Part shown: positions 1 through 11,239 of the stretch, in pieces | Numbering within the stretch: position 1 is the first letter of the stretch | How the letters are laid out: every line of letters starts with the position of its first letter | Source: Diaporthe sp. PMI_573 | Taxonomy: Eukaryota > Ascomycota > Sordariomycetes > Diaporthales > Diaporthaceae | Length of the DNA: 64,000 nt | Assembly: GCA_021399435.1 (NCBI GenBank) | Contig: JAJTUP010000059.1 | Coordinates: 1-64,000, forward strand | Direction of reading: 5' to 3' | The notes under the pieces: generated by a model | Database searches by the model: none | Seen by the model: only the letters and a program-made list of their open reading frames with translations | Told to the model about the DNA's origin: nothing | Translations under genes and position numbers: made by a program

Positions 1-698
1 GACTATATTGAGAAGGAGTGTCAAAACCGCTAGAATATTTATATAAAATCCTTAAAAAGAAGAGACAAGTTTATATTTAACTATTATAAGTAGGATGAGT
101 TTAAGACTTTTAGCTCTAATTTTAAGAAAGATCCCCAAAAATATATTAGGTGTTATTTAAACTCGATTAATATTATTTACTAATAAGAAAACCAAGATCT
201 ATAGACCTTTTACTAGTATTTTAAAATATTAGAATTAAAATAAAAATAAAAAGTAATATTTAAGAGCTAAATTCTTTCTCTTAAGGTTATTAAGATAGAT
301 ATTATTAGAGATTTAAATAAAATACACCTTAAGTATGCTAGAGACTAAAGATAAGATAGTTAGAGTTACCTAAGTAATTTAGATTAATACCCTAAAGAGG
401 GTTAGAAAGAAAAAATATAAAGAGGTAGGCCTAAAATAAGGGAAAACTGGTGGAACCCCTAATAAAAAAAGATAAGGAGGAAACTTCTTAGAAAGTATTA
501 AAGGAAAAAACTTTTTAAGAAATATTATAAATTTAAGGGAAAAAACTCTAAATAACTCCTAGCTATAAGGCTAAAGTAAAGGCTAAGGATTCTAGGGTAG
601 AGGTTTTTATACCCCGCCAAATCAGAATACTTAGGAAAGTACCTCTAAAGTAACTTTAAAGCTAAATCCTCTAGATAAAAATAAATAAGATAACTATA

Positions 699-740
699 TA
701 CTATAGATATAGAAATACCTATTACTATGCTCTAAACTAT
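699..740 (+). pseudogene. Gag zinc knuckle with every metal ligand mutated
   Basis: In frame from 699 the 14 codons keep the spacing of a CCHC knuckle (C-X2-C-X4-H-X4-C), but all three Cys positions read Tyr, the His position reads Tyr, the Gly after the second Cys reads Arg and the Asp before the last Cys reads Asn. Each of these is a single G-to-A or C-to-T change (TGC to TAC, CAC to TAC, GGA to AGA, GAC to AAC), the direction RIP produces. Seen directly: codons and spacing. Inferred: the ancestral residues. Confidence 0.7.
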
Positions 741-2047
741 CTAGTATTAGTAGAAACTATAGTATTGATAAATTAAGTATAAGGCTGTAGTAACTATTAG
801 TTTAGGGCTATTAAGGTTAAAACTAAGAGAGAGGGAGTTAAAGCACCTCTTAACTACCTATAGGGACAGTATTTAAGGTTAAAGAGAGGGACTAATAACT
901 ATACCTAAAAGTAGAAAAAAAAATAGTTTAAAGTCTAAGAGATATTTATAATTTTAGGTAAAGTAATTACAAAGTATAATTAAAGATATATTAAGGTTAA
1001 TCTAGATATATAGATATAAATAGACTTAATTAATATTTCTTTTATTAAGAAGTTTAACCTTAAATTATTTATAAAGACATTAGTATCTATAATAGAAATC
1101 TAAAAAACTATAGTTTTTACTTATAGTATTTATTAAGTATCTTTATTGTTTAAAGACTATTTTAGAAATTAGAGGAAGAAAATATAAGATTATATTGTAA
1201 TTAAAAGGAAATGCTTAGAGTTTATTTTGTTATTAGGTATCTTAAATTTAGAATATTTTTAAATAGAGCTTAAAAGCTGTCTAAAAGATTAGTGGCTTTA
1301 ATAAGATAAGATTTATATAGTAAAATAGACTATAAAGTCTTTTATAAAAAATTAGAGGAAGATTTTTTATTATTATATAATTCTTCTTATTGCTAAACCT
1401 TCTAGTCTAGTAGAATAGAAAGGAAGAAGTTAGTAAAAGCCCCAAAAGATGGATAAAAAAGAGAAGTTATCCCTAGATTTGTCTTAAATATACCTATAAC
1501 TAAAGGAATTAGAGGAGTTTTTTATTAAAGACTGGGCTAAGGAATTACTACCAAGAAGAAAAGCAGATTATATAATAGAGCTAGAAAAGGAGATTTTGCC
1601 CCTTTTTCTACCCCTATGTCTATTCTTATTAACGAAACTTAAGGTCTTAAAAAAATAGCTTAAAGAGAGTTTAAAGTTAAGGTAAATTACCTATAGTAAA
1701 AGTCTCGTTAATATACTAGTTTTATTTATACTAAAAAAAGACAAAACCCTTTAACTTTATATTAATTATAGGGCTTTAAACGAAATAATGATAAAAAATC
1801 GATACCTCTTATTGTTAGTTTCAGAGATTCTAGATTAATTATTAAATATATAGTTTTTCTCTAAGATTGATTTAATAGATATATATTATTAGATTTATAT
1901 CTAAAAAGATAATAAATGAAAGACTGCTTTTTGTATTTAATATAGACATTATAAATTTAGAGTAGTATTATTTAAATTAATTAATATACTAGCTATGTTT
2001 TAATCTTTTATTGCCGAGGTTTTAAAAGATTATATTAATATCTATAT

Positions 2048-2209
2048 TGTTGGAAGGTATTGGGTGAGGCCTCAGTACGGAATAACCGAAGTAAAAAGGA
2101 CTGCATTCTCTTGCTACAGACTGGTCCGTACGGACCAGTAGGCTGTTTAAGTAGCCGAAGGGGCTGCTGACAAATACGTACGAACCCATGTCCAAATGCT
2201 ATTCGGACA
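2048..2209. mobile_element. Solo LTR (162 bp) nested in the Gypsy reverse transcriptase
   Basis: The insert begins TGTTGGAAGG and ends ATTCGGACA, so it has the TG..CA ends of an LTR. It is flanked by TATAT on both sides (2043-2047 and 2210-2214), a 5-bp target-site duplication. Removing it restores continuity of the reverse transcriptase between its FIAEVLKDY and YLDN blocks. It is much richer in GC than its surroundings and shows no RIP-like decay, so it probably landed after the host element was mutated; alternatively it was too short to be recognised by RIP. No internal region is present, so it is a solo LTR or a very small non-autonomous element. Orientation cannot be fixed. Confidence 0.75.
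2120..2139. repeat. Perfect 20-bp palindrome inside the solo LTR
   Basis: ACTGGTCCGT is followed directly by its reverse complement ACGGACCAGT. It can form a hairpin without a loop or act as a dimeric binding site. No other copy was seen in the window. Confidence 0.9.
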
Positions 2210-2639
2210 TATATAATTATTTATTTAGATAATATCTTGATTTTCTTAAGAAATAAAGAAGAATATGAGAAGTATATATAGATAATTATAGATTATCTTA
2301 TAATAGTAGAGTTATATGGTAATATTAAGAAGTACTGCTTTTTTTAAGAAAAAATTAAGTTTTTAGGATTTTTAATTAAAAGAAAGAGAGTCTAAATAGA
2401 CCCTAATAGGATTAGAACTATCCGAGAATAGCTAATATTAACTACCTACTATAATATTTAAGTATTCTTAAGTTTCTATAACTTCTACTAAAGGTTTATT
2501 AAAGATTACTTAAAGATTATATAACCGCTTAATAAGTAACTAAAGAATATAAAATATGGCTAAAAGCTAGGGGAGATAGATTTCTTTACTCTAGAAAACA
2601 CTAAAATATAAAAGGTATTTAAGGAGCTTAAGATAAGGT

Positions 2640-3080
2640 TTTAATAAGTATCTTTTTTTTAATACTATAACTCTATACTTTCTACTTAAATTAAGTATAA
2701 TGTATCAGACGGAGCTGCTATATTAATAATCTTATAATAATATTATTATAAAAATAAATCTTAATAGTATTTAATTACTTTTTAGTTAAAAAAGTTTTTA
2801 GAAGCTAAGCTTAATTAGACAACCTATAATAAAGAATTAAGTACTATTATTAAAAGTTTTAAGTATTAGCGATAGTACCTTAAAGGAGTATAAGAACTAA
2901 TTATAGTTCTTTTTAATTATAATAATCTCTATAGCTTTATAAAGTAAAAAGAACTAATATAGAAATAGGTTTAATAGCTAATATATTTAGCTAGATTTAA
3001 TTTTACTATTAAATACTACTCTAGGAAGACAAACCTAGTAGATAGCCTATTAAGAAAACCTGACTATATATTAGAAGAAA
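2640..3080 (+). pseudogene. RNase H remnant (Gypsy pol)
   Basis: Translation through stops gives blocks typical of Gypsy RNase H: a KELSTIIKSFK helix, a LFNYNNLYSFIK block (from the catalytic-Asp helix that normally reads TDHKNL, here with Asp replaced by Asn) and the closing FTIKYYSRKTNLVDSLLRKP block. Several TAA/TAG codons interrupt the frame. Confidence 0.75.
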
Positions 3081-3539
3081 AGCCTCTAAATTTAAGTTAA
3101 ATCCTAATTTTAGAATTAAAGATAGTTATAACTATTAGAAAGAATATATAATTTTATCTAGAAGACTAATAGCAGGCTTAGTTTAAGGCTATAGTTAGAA
3201 GTATTAAAATACAAAAGGTCTTAAAACTTAATTCCTCTCTAATAGAGCATTAGCTTAAGTCTGTAGCTCCTCTATAGGGGCAGTTTATAATAAGAGTCTA
3301 GGTTTAGGCGTGTATTAGCGACGCGGGTATAATGTATTAAGGGCCTTATTTTCTACTATTAGACTTAATTTGTAAAGCCTAGGGGGAAGATTCTACAATT
3401 TAGGCCGTTATTAAAAGGATTAAATCTTTAAATAGTGCTATTTTAAATAGTTTTAGTTATAAGTTTCGAGACAGGCTACTATACTAGAAGGGATGTATAT
3501 ATATACTAGAATAAAAAGCCTTGTAATAGGAGATTCTAT

Positions 3540-4260
3540 AAACCTACTATAATAAGCTGCTAAGCAGGTATTAGGGGTAAACGTAGATATAAATCCTGGT
3601 TAAAAGATATTTTTGCTGGCCGGGCTTAAAGGCCTCTGTTATAAACTATATATGCTCTTACATAACGTACTAATATATATTTATACTACGTTATTACCTA
3701 TATAGAGAGCTTGCTTTATTATTAATTTTATTAGGCTCTATATAAAAACTTAGTATAGACTTTATTACTAAACTCCTGACTATTATTAGAGATGGCTAGA
3801 AAGTAGATATAATTTTGGTTATTATAGATTATTATACTAAGATAAGTTTCTTTACTATAGTAAGTATAATAATAAATACTGCTAAACTAGCTAAGATCTT
3901 TTATAAAGAGATTAAATATAAATAGAAACTATCTGAAAAAATTGTAACCAATAGAGGCATAACCTTTACCAGCAAGTTTTAAAAGATACTTTACTAGCTA
4001 AGTAGAATTAAAACTTAATATACTACTATTTACTACCTATAGAGTAATAGATAAATAAAAAGAATAAACCAAACCCTAAAATAATATCTAAAGGTATTTA
4101 CAGTAGAAAACACCTAGAACTAGCTAAACTTGTTATATACTACATTCTTTACTTATAATTTAGCATAAAGCACTATAATTAAAATAAGCCTATTTAAAGC
4201 TCTCTTTAGCTATAAACTATCTTTTATTATTCTATATAATAAATGGCCCACTAAGGACAG
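3540..4260 (+). pseudogene. Integrase remnant (Gypsy pol)
   Basis: Readable blocks include LSIDFITKL (first catalytic Asp kept, about 3750), ILVIIDYYTK (about 3810), TNRGITFTSKF (about 3948; second catalytic Asp changed to Asn by GAT to AAT) and IKRINQTLK (about 4055; the catalytic Glu position reads Lys). The order and spacing are those of a DDE integrase core. Two of three catalytic positions are lost by G-to-A changes, besides many stops. Confidence 0.75.
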
Positions 4261-4654
4261 TGTTTCTTGGAGGGAGGGTACTAGTAGTTAAGGAACATAT
4301 TGAAAAACTTTAGTAAATTTAAACAGACTATAAGGAGAACTAGAAACAGGTAGTTAAGACATAGGCCCAAAATTATAATAATTAATACTAGCCCATATAA
4401 TTTAAGATCAGCTAATAGGTATTGCTAACAACTAAGTATCTACTCCTAAAAAATAGAAAACTTGCTCTATAGAGGGTCGGCCTATTTAGAATTATATCTT
4501 AAGTAAGTAAGCAGGCCTACAGTCTAACCCTACTAGAGAAGTACTCCCGAATATACTATGTATACTATATGAGCTAGCTAGAGCCCTAGGTAGCGAGAAA
4601 CCTAAAGGACCTAATAGAAGGTATTTTAGACCTACCAGACTTAGAGGATAAATA

Positions 4655-4780
4655 AGCTAAATAGAAGCTGGAAGAGATTTGAGACTATTAGAAGATTAAG
4701 GACACTATGTACTACTTAGTAAAGTAGAAAGGATAGCCTAGTAAATATAACTTATAGGTGCCAGAAGATAAAATGTTAGT
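4655..4780 (+). pseudogene. Chromodomain remnant at the Pol C-terminus
   Basis: The translation contains LEEI, then KDTMYYLVK, a stop in the place of the conserved Trp, KG, and PSKYNL followed by VPEDK. This matches the chromodomain fold line ending in the usual Y-N-T-W-x-P-E pattern, with Trp codons turned to stops. Chromodomains of this clade direct integration to methylated heterochromatin. Confidence 0.7.
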
Positions 4781-4921
4781 AGACAAAACCATTATAAAGT
4801 ACCAGAAAGAGAGAGAGTTAAAGTAAAGCTAGAAGAGGACCCAAGACTAGACTGGTAGAGGCTGTAGAAAGTAGCTACAAATTAAGTAGCGATAAGCCAA
4901 TAAAGGCCAGGACAGCTAGAA

Positions 4922-5170
4922 GCTGGCCAATAAAGTTAATATTAGCCTAATGAGTACCAGATGGCTAGCCAATAAAGTTAAGGTTAACCAGATAAGTACT
5001 AAAGGCTGGCTAATAAAGTTAATATTAGCCTAATAAGTACCAGATAGCTAGCCGATAAAGTCAAGATTAACTAGATAAGTGCTAGAGGCTAGCCAATAAA
5101 GTTAATATTAGCCTGATAAGTGCTAGATAACTGGCTAATAAAGCCAATATTAGATAAATAAGTGTTAGAG
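4922..5170 (+). repeat. Minisatellite, 41-42 bp unit, about 6 copies
   Basis: Units start near 4922, 4963, 5004, 5046, 5087 and 5129, each with a GCTRGCCAATAAAG-like core. Odd and even copies differ in a consistent way (one type continues TTAATATTAGCC, the other TTAAGGTTAACC or a close variant), suggesting an original 83-bp dimer. A 42-bp unit equals 14 codons, so it may have arisen as a coding repeat after the chromodomain. The last copies are degenerate. Confidence 0.85.
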
Positions 5171-5340
5171 AACTAACGGGTAAACTAGAGGCTAGCCTAA
5201 TAACAGGGAAATATTTCTAGATAAAGGCCTACCAAGGGGCTATTAAGTATTACCTAAGTAGAGGAGGGCTTTAAAGATTAATATATTAGAATTAAGTACA
5301 AACAACCTTAGAAATATCTGGGTTAAGGGGGGACTAGAAG

Positions 5341-7450
5341 AGTCCCCGAAAAAGCAACGCAAGAATATCATTATCCCCACTCCTAAAAAACTAAGCCCCC
5401 TCTACTAGTATCAATTACCAAGCTACTATATCTCTAAGTAACTAACGGGAAAGAGCTGTCTATATCCTATAGGTCATCTCCTATAGTAGCAGCAGAAACC
5501 CCTCCGGCCAGGTCCTAAAAGTGTCATCTATAACCCGCGAAACCTCTAAGAGAAACCCCTAAACCAAGCCATGCTAGACTGGAAACCCATTGTTAGCCAA
5601 AACTATGCATAGTATGCTACAATAAGTGTTAACTAGGTTCCTTAAGATCTTCTTACAAAGGGCGTCTACTGAGTTAGCCAAGCCAAACTACACTAAATAA
5701 AGTAGGTGTAAATTAGCTAGAGCCTGCAACTAAAAGATACTGGCCTCTATAATAGCTGATTCCTAAGTAAATTAGCGTATAATTATACCTTAAAATATAG
5801 GGGACTTATATTTATAACCTCAATTTATTTCTTCTTCCCCTAAAAGCCTCTCTTATACTTTAGATTCTCTACTATCTTTTAAAATACTAGAGTACTACTT
5901 AGTCTATTCGCGGACAGGTTTATCAAGGTTTGGGCCAGGCAAACTTATAAAATTAATAGCTGGTTTTTTTATACAATTGATAGAGGAGGATTTATAACTT
6001 GGGCGATTTTTCTTAAAAGGGCTCTCGCAAAATATAAGTCGGAGATCGACCCGACAATTAAAGGATCCCCCTATAATGGTTAATAGAAATAATAATAATA
6101 GATAGAAAAATACTTACTATTATATAAGGCAAGTAATGCTTTGCAATATACTAATTACACCAAAAGCTCTCTAAACTAGTTACGGTATAGGTTATATCTT
6201 CTTACAAGGAAGGTATATCTTCTTTAAACCTCTTAAGAAAACTATATATATAGGCTTTATAAGGGGCTCGGGACTAGATTGCCTGACTCTAGGTCTACAC
6301 CCTCTTGTCCTATCTAGACATATTACACGAGATTTAGATAATGTTTATAGGGGCTGCTGCTACACACTACTAGCTGGGAGGCATTGTATGTCTAAGGGCC
6401 TTGGCAGGTATATATAACTATATAAACTTGCCGGCAGAGGAAGTTAGTTCCTTTGGGGTTTAAGGCACTTTTGGGAGTCTACTCTAATTTAGCTTGCCTA
6501 GTAATGTGGCAATGCTTGCTGCTACCTTGTAACAAGTTTGAGGGGTCTATAGGGTAGTGGCAGGCTGCTTACTAGCCGCCTTTAAAGACTTACCTCGAGT
6601 TATAGTTAAGGTATTGCTCTGTTTAGAGGAGGACGGCTTTGAAGAAGAAGAGATAGTTAGAGGATTTGTAATAGGGCTGGTGCGATTACTATTAAACCCC
6701 TCGGGACTTAAACCCGATAAGTCAGGAAACCCTATAAACGGGTTACTCTGATTTTGCGGGGAGGACGACTATAAGTAGTGCGAAGAGCTATCTTTGTCGG
6801 CAGAATTGATAGAAGGAGAATGAAAGTAAACGGGGGCTAGAGGCCTAGGGCTAGAAGTACTTGCCGAAGAAGACTGGGAATAATTGTAAGACCCCTTTGA
6901 AGAGGAAGGCGATGCCTTACCTGGTGGTAAGGGCGAGAAGCCTTTAAACGAGCCAGACGAGCGAGATATGATAAAGATATTAAGAAGTAATCGTGAAAAC
7001 TACTCGAAGCAGCAGATAGAAGAAGGGCTACGGCAATGACTTTAAAAAGTAGTAAAGTATAGGTTGGAGAGAGAGAGAGAGGTTAATAGCAGCCTGAAGG
7101 GCGAGCTATTTAAACCACGCTGCCTAGCTTGTGCGGTGCTGAAAAGGTTGTGTATAGGTTTAGAATGTTTTGTGAGTTACCGGAGGTAGTAACTGGAAGG
7201 TGCCTATGAAAGCCGTACAAAAGCTGTGGTTGATGGCCCGGGGACGGGCCTCTGGGGGGAAGGTATAATTGTAACGGCTGGGCGGAAGCTACGGGGAAGC
7301 CCTGGTGTGGCCCTGGCGAAGGCCCTTTTAAAAAGGGACCCGAAGCCCCTATGTCTTAGACTTGAGGGGGGCAAGAATCAGTCTTGCACCACACCTATAC
7401 CTAATATACGTGCTGGCCTTCCTAGTTTACTGGACCATTGTGCCTAGTGC
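5341..7450. other. Decayed repeat DNA, no gene recognised
   Basis: AT-rich, stop-rich sequence between the two retroelement remnants. It may hold the 3' LTR of the Gypsy element, but no matching terminal repeats could be paired within the window. A GA microsatellite lies at about 7068-7082. At 7121-7180 a short + strand reading shows Cys with C-X2-C-X6-C-X4-C spacing, which might be the relic of a zinc motif; I cannot assign it. Confidence 0.5.
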
Positions 7451-7459
7451 AGAGCCCAT

Positions 7460-9178
7460 TACACTAGCCAAGAAGGCTTCAACTTTGCTGCTATAAGCAG
7501 CCTCTTGGGTATACTTGTAGGCTATTAGAAACTAATGATGGGCACGCTAGCGTTTTTCACTTATATGGTTAGTAGACCAACAACCTTCTTTGCTATACAC
7601 GAAGCAACATTTCTTAGTTAGGTCTAGTAGTTGAGGGGTTTCTTGCTACGGTGGGCGTGTAGTGGCTCTTCTAGGGGTACCACGGCCGGCTTGTTTATTG
7701 TTGGTGTAGCGGCGGTTAAGATAGTAAGCCTTGTTGTTGCCAGCGGTAGATGTGCCGGGGCCTGTAAGAAAGTGCTGGGAAAGTGGCTTACGCTTTAAGT
7801 TTAGGTTGAGGGAAGTGTGAAGGTCTTGGAATAGCTTCTCATATGGGGCCAAGGGTGTAAATAGTGTGTATTTGAAGTCTGGCACGCCTTTATAAGCGTG
7901 AAGAATGGTTATTCTGAGAGTATTATCACCCTTGTATCTATGGCTGAGTACCTACTGGCAGAGTTGAAGCTTATCCAGTAGGGCTTACAGTACTTCCTGT
8001 AGGTTCTTCTTAGTGTTTTTAGGGTCTTTGTATATGTTAGAAAAGGTTAGGCCAGTTTAGTTACTAAAGTACTACTAACAGTTAGTATCGGTATTGAAAT
8101 GGGTCTTTAGCTTAGTGTATGCCTAGGCGAAGCTATTATCAACACTAACATACATAAGATAGTACTTTTTGGCATGGCTAGTAAGAATCTAGGGAAGTAG
8201 GGCATGAAATTAGCTAGGGTTGACCTTATTAAAGTAGTAGATGTTTAAAAACACCTTGATTTTGTTATCTAAGAGGTTATATGGGTTACTACTCTACTTT
8301 TGTGCTGGGTCCTAGCTCTTAAGAAAGCGAGCTATCTGTTTTGGCTCTATTCGAATGTTGGGTATGTGACGAGGGGGGAGGTCCTGATAGTCGTTCTATG
8401 GTCGGGGCTGATGGCGGTATGGTATTGGCGTCTGGGCCGGGTATTCCTCCTGGGGGTTGTACGGAGCCTCGGGCTGAAGAGGGTTGTTCCGGGTATATGG
8501 GGTTCCCGGGGTATGTGATGTCTGTCGGCTTGCCGGGCCTGGAATAACGTTTTGCCAGGCGACCGCCGGGCTCGGTGTAGTTGGGGGTAGCTGGGTTGGT
8601 TGTTTTATCGACTCGACGATAGTGGTAGGGAAAGAGGTACCGCCTGGGGTAGAAGGAATGGGCGTTTGTATATCTTTTCCGGGCAGTCTTTGAAATTGTT
8701 GTGCTATTTTCGACTTGGGTGTGAATTTGACCTTACAGGCTTTGTCTTCTGGCTACTCGGGGTAATAGTCTTCTTTAAGGAGGGTAAATAGTTGGTCGGT
8801 AATGTGGGTGCTCTTTACGTTGCTGGTGTAGATGCTGTGGGCCTGGAGGAAGTGCTGGAGCTTTGATTGCCAGCGGCTCTTGGTGACTTTGAAGCTATCG
8901 AGAGTTTACCCCTTGAAGTAGGTTTGATACTCGCTGAGAAGTTTGTTGTTAATAGTGTGAATTTCTCGTAGCTTGTTTAGTGCCCTAAGTAGGTATGTTG
9001 TTATCCGGGTAGGGTTTTGGCTCGAAGGGTTGCTCGGGGCTTCCTATAGGGAGTGGTTAATACGGGCCTAGCTTATTGCTGGGACTGTGTATTGTTGGTG
9101 AAGGGTATCGAGGTGGGTCTTAAGGAGGTCTGTATAGTCTTACTCTCTAGCTGGGGTGGTGCCTGCTGCTGGGGGCAT
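7460..9178 (-). pseudogene. Copia-type Gag polyprotein remnant
   Basis: On the - strand from an ATG at 9178, translation through about ten stops (TAA/TAG) gives a continuous Gag-like protein of roughly 570 codons: an N-terminal helical region, a Pro/Gln-rich middle, a long helical core and at 7556-7612 the cysteine motif K-C-C-F-V-Y-S-K-E-G-C-W-S-T-N-H. Fungal Ty1/Copia Gags carry a C-F-V-C...G-C-W-S..H motif here; the second Cys has become Tyr (TGT to TAT). The stretch is less AT-rich than the Gypsy remnant, so the decay is milder. No protease, integrase or reverse transcriptase follows downstream (lower coordinates), so the copy is truncated. Confidence 0.7.
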
Positions 9179-11239
9179 AGTGGTTAACGAAAAGGAAGCG
9201 GTCCCGGCCATTGCCTATTATTTACGGGCCAGCCGTGAAAATCTGAATCTAGGATACTGATTGACTGATTTGACTCGAGTCTTTGTGGTTGTCCTTCCTG
9301 TGGGTTAGGCAAAGGAGAAGGGGGAGGACCAGCTACTGTGGGTGTAGTTTCTGTTGTGGTTGAGGAAGGTCTCGTCTTTTGAGCGAGAAGAAGAAAGGGG
9401 ACTAATTATTGTGGGTGTAGTTCCTGTTGTGGTTGAGGATGGCTATTTGGGCCTGCCGAAGGAGGATGACCACTAGAAGAAGGACTAGCAGAAGGACCAG
9501 TAGAAGAAGGAGGAGGAGGACCAGCCGCCATGATATTCGCGCTTCTTTAGTAGGTGGTTTGTTTGTTTATTTCCGGGAGACTAGAAGAAGGAGGAGAAGG
9601 CGAAGGCGAACAAGCTGAAGGCGAAGAAGGCGGAGGGGCTGCTGCCGCTGTAGTTAGCGATGTCGGCTTTAACGAGGGGCCGCTGCCGCCGTAGTTGGCG
9701 ACGTCGGCTTTGATGCGAGTGGTGGTGACGGGAACCAGTATACCGCTGCAATGGTAAGCGGCGAAGAGATCTAGGTGAGAGAGAGAAAGAGAGAGAGGCA
9801 CTGTTGCCCGCTGCTACCGAACAGCAGTAATGGTGCCGGGGTAGGAACGCCGCCTTCTGCAAGGTAGACGTTAGCCGGCACGCCGTTGTCTGCGGCAACC
9901 AGGCCTGCGGCGGTGGTGCCAGAGGGAGCAGGGGCGCCGTTGTCTGCGGCGACTAGGCAAGCGGTGGTGATGCCGGTGGGGGCTGGGGTGCCGCTGTCTG
10001 CGGCGACCAGGCAAGCGGTAGTTGTGGTCCTCTTCTCGGCTTTTGGATCTGCAGAAAAGAGGGTATTGTAACACTCACTGCTACGGCTTATGACCGGCAC
10101 AAGAACCATTTACCCGCAGGTGGTGGTTATCGGCAAACGGCACCTATTACTGCGTAGTCTAACGGGTAGAGTTGCCCTTTCGAGTGGTTATCTTGGTTAT
10201 ATACTGCTAAAATGCAATAAAAGAGGGGTAGGTGAGGGTTTTGGTGTTCCGGGCACGGTTTTGGGTGTTCTGGGCGGCTGTGCCAAGCGGCCGAGGGAGT
10301 GTAAGGGGGCCTGGGCAAGAGGTTTGTGCGTAAATGGTAGGGTAAGTGCTTGAGGTCAGTACCTGCCCTGCCGGCAGTTGTTTAGGTGGCAAGAAGGCTA
10401 CTGTGTGGTGAGAAGCCCTTTTGTAGAAGAAGGGGAAGGGGCAAAGAACGAGGCCGTGAGAGTGTTCTTTGCCTAGGGGATGGGTATATTGTAGGGAAGG
10501 TGCGATGGTGCGTACCGCTAAACAGTCGGTTTTTTGCGTAGAAGGTTGTCGTCGGCATAGCGGGTTTGTACGGGCGTCGGTTCCTTCTCGTGATACTTCG
10601 TGGTGAATACCCGGCTCTTCCGGGGGTCTTTGCTAGGAAGGAACTTCTGGTCTTTAGTGGCTGGATCTCCTGGGGTACTAGCAATGACGACTGCCTGGTC
10701 TGGTTACCGGTTAGTGGTGGCTGCTTCTTTTCGATCGTGTAGCGTAGATATCGCGGTCTGCTTTGTCGGCTGTTGACTGCTTGCTGGCTGACAAGGTCGG
10801 CGAAGGTCTGGTGATGGATCTACCTCTTCGGACCTAGCTGTCAGGGATTGACGGGGTAGTCAACCACTGATCAGTGTTGGTACGGCCCTGACTGCCAAGG
10901 GTCAGGGGTCTTTGCACGTGCAAATAGGGGCGAGCAAAAGCCGTACTGTTTGGGTACGGGTTCGATTCTTGCTACGGAAGGAAGAAAGGAAGTCATCGCC
11001 ATCGTGGGCGCCGAAGCACTTAGTGTAGTGGCTAGCCCTCTGCTGACTAAGCCAGACCGGCCCTTCTGATTGGCCATAGCCGGGCCGGGCGTGCGGTCCC
11101 TTCAACGGTCACCAAATCCACAGTCACAGTCTTTTCCACTTCAAATATCGTCATTGAAAAGTCGAAACCCGCATCTAGAATCCCGCTCATATTTTTCATT
11201 GCTTTCAATTACCGGGAGCTGCAAGAAGAAGAGCTCACA
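9179..11239. other. GC-rich repeat-bearing DNA, no gene recognised
   Basis: Upstream (on the - strand) of the Copia Gag remnant. It holds a purine-rich GAAGAAGGAGG tract (about 9465-9640), a 41-bp duplicated unit (9641 and 9682), a 54-bp tandem repeat (see 9888-10030) and unassigned sequence. Open frames here are repeat-driven and look non-genic. It may include the Copia 5' untranslated region and LTR, but I could not find LTR ends. Confidence 0.5.
9888..10030. repeat. Tandem repeat, 54-bp unit, about 2.7 copies
   Basis: Units start with GTCTGCGGC at 9888, 9942 and 9996 (exactly 54 bp apart). Since 54 is a multiple of 3 the repeat stays open on both strands, which explains several long spurious frames. 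The unit is GC-rich, unlike the nearby Gypsy remnant. Confidence 0.9.

Larger units (their letters stand above)
1738..2400 (+). pseudogene. Reverse transcriptase remnant (Gypsy pol)
   Basis: The stretch at about 1760-1800 translates to INYRALNE, close to the VDYRALN motif of Gypsy reverse transcriptases. Further on come FSKIDL (about 1858), KTAFC with HYKF (about 1920) and, after the solo LTR, IYLDNILIF (about 2216-2245), where the catalytic YLDD box has become YLDN through GAT to AAT. In-frame TAA/TAG codons interrupt it throughout. The insertion at 2048-2209 separates the FIAEVLKDY block from the YLDN box. Confidence 0.8.
1..5340 (+). mobile_element. Degenerate Ty3/Gypsy retrotransposon with chromodomain (chromovirus type), RIP-decayed
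   Basis: Reading through stops, + strand translation gives in order a Gag zinc knuckle (about 699-740), an aspartic-protease-like stretch (about 990-1080), reverse transcriptase (about 1740-2400), RNase H (about 2640-3080), integrase (about 3540-4260) and a chromodomain (about 4655-4780). This is the Ty3/Gypsy order with a C-terminal chromodomain. No open frame survives; nearly all breaks are TAA/TAG where CAA/CAG would be expected, and the region is strongly AT-rich, which fits RIP. The 5' LTR lies outside the window. A purine tract at about 5324-5333 could be the polypurine primer, but I could not define a 3' LTR after it. The element cannot move on its own. Confidence 0.85.

Noticed and set aside
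5324..5345. Purine tract as the 3' border of the Gypsy element.
   Set aside because: The base run fits a polypurine tract, but no TG start of an LTR follows and no paired repeat exists in the window, so the border is left approximate.
9547..10109. Overlapping long - strand frames rich in Ala, Pro, Ser and His.
   Set aside because: They arise from 54-bp and other GC-rich tandem repeats that are open in several frames.
10959..10968. GGTTCGATTC resembles a tRNA B box.
   Set aside because: The flanking bases do not form a T stem, and no A box, anticodon arm or acceptor stem can be built around it.
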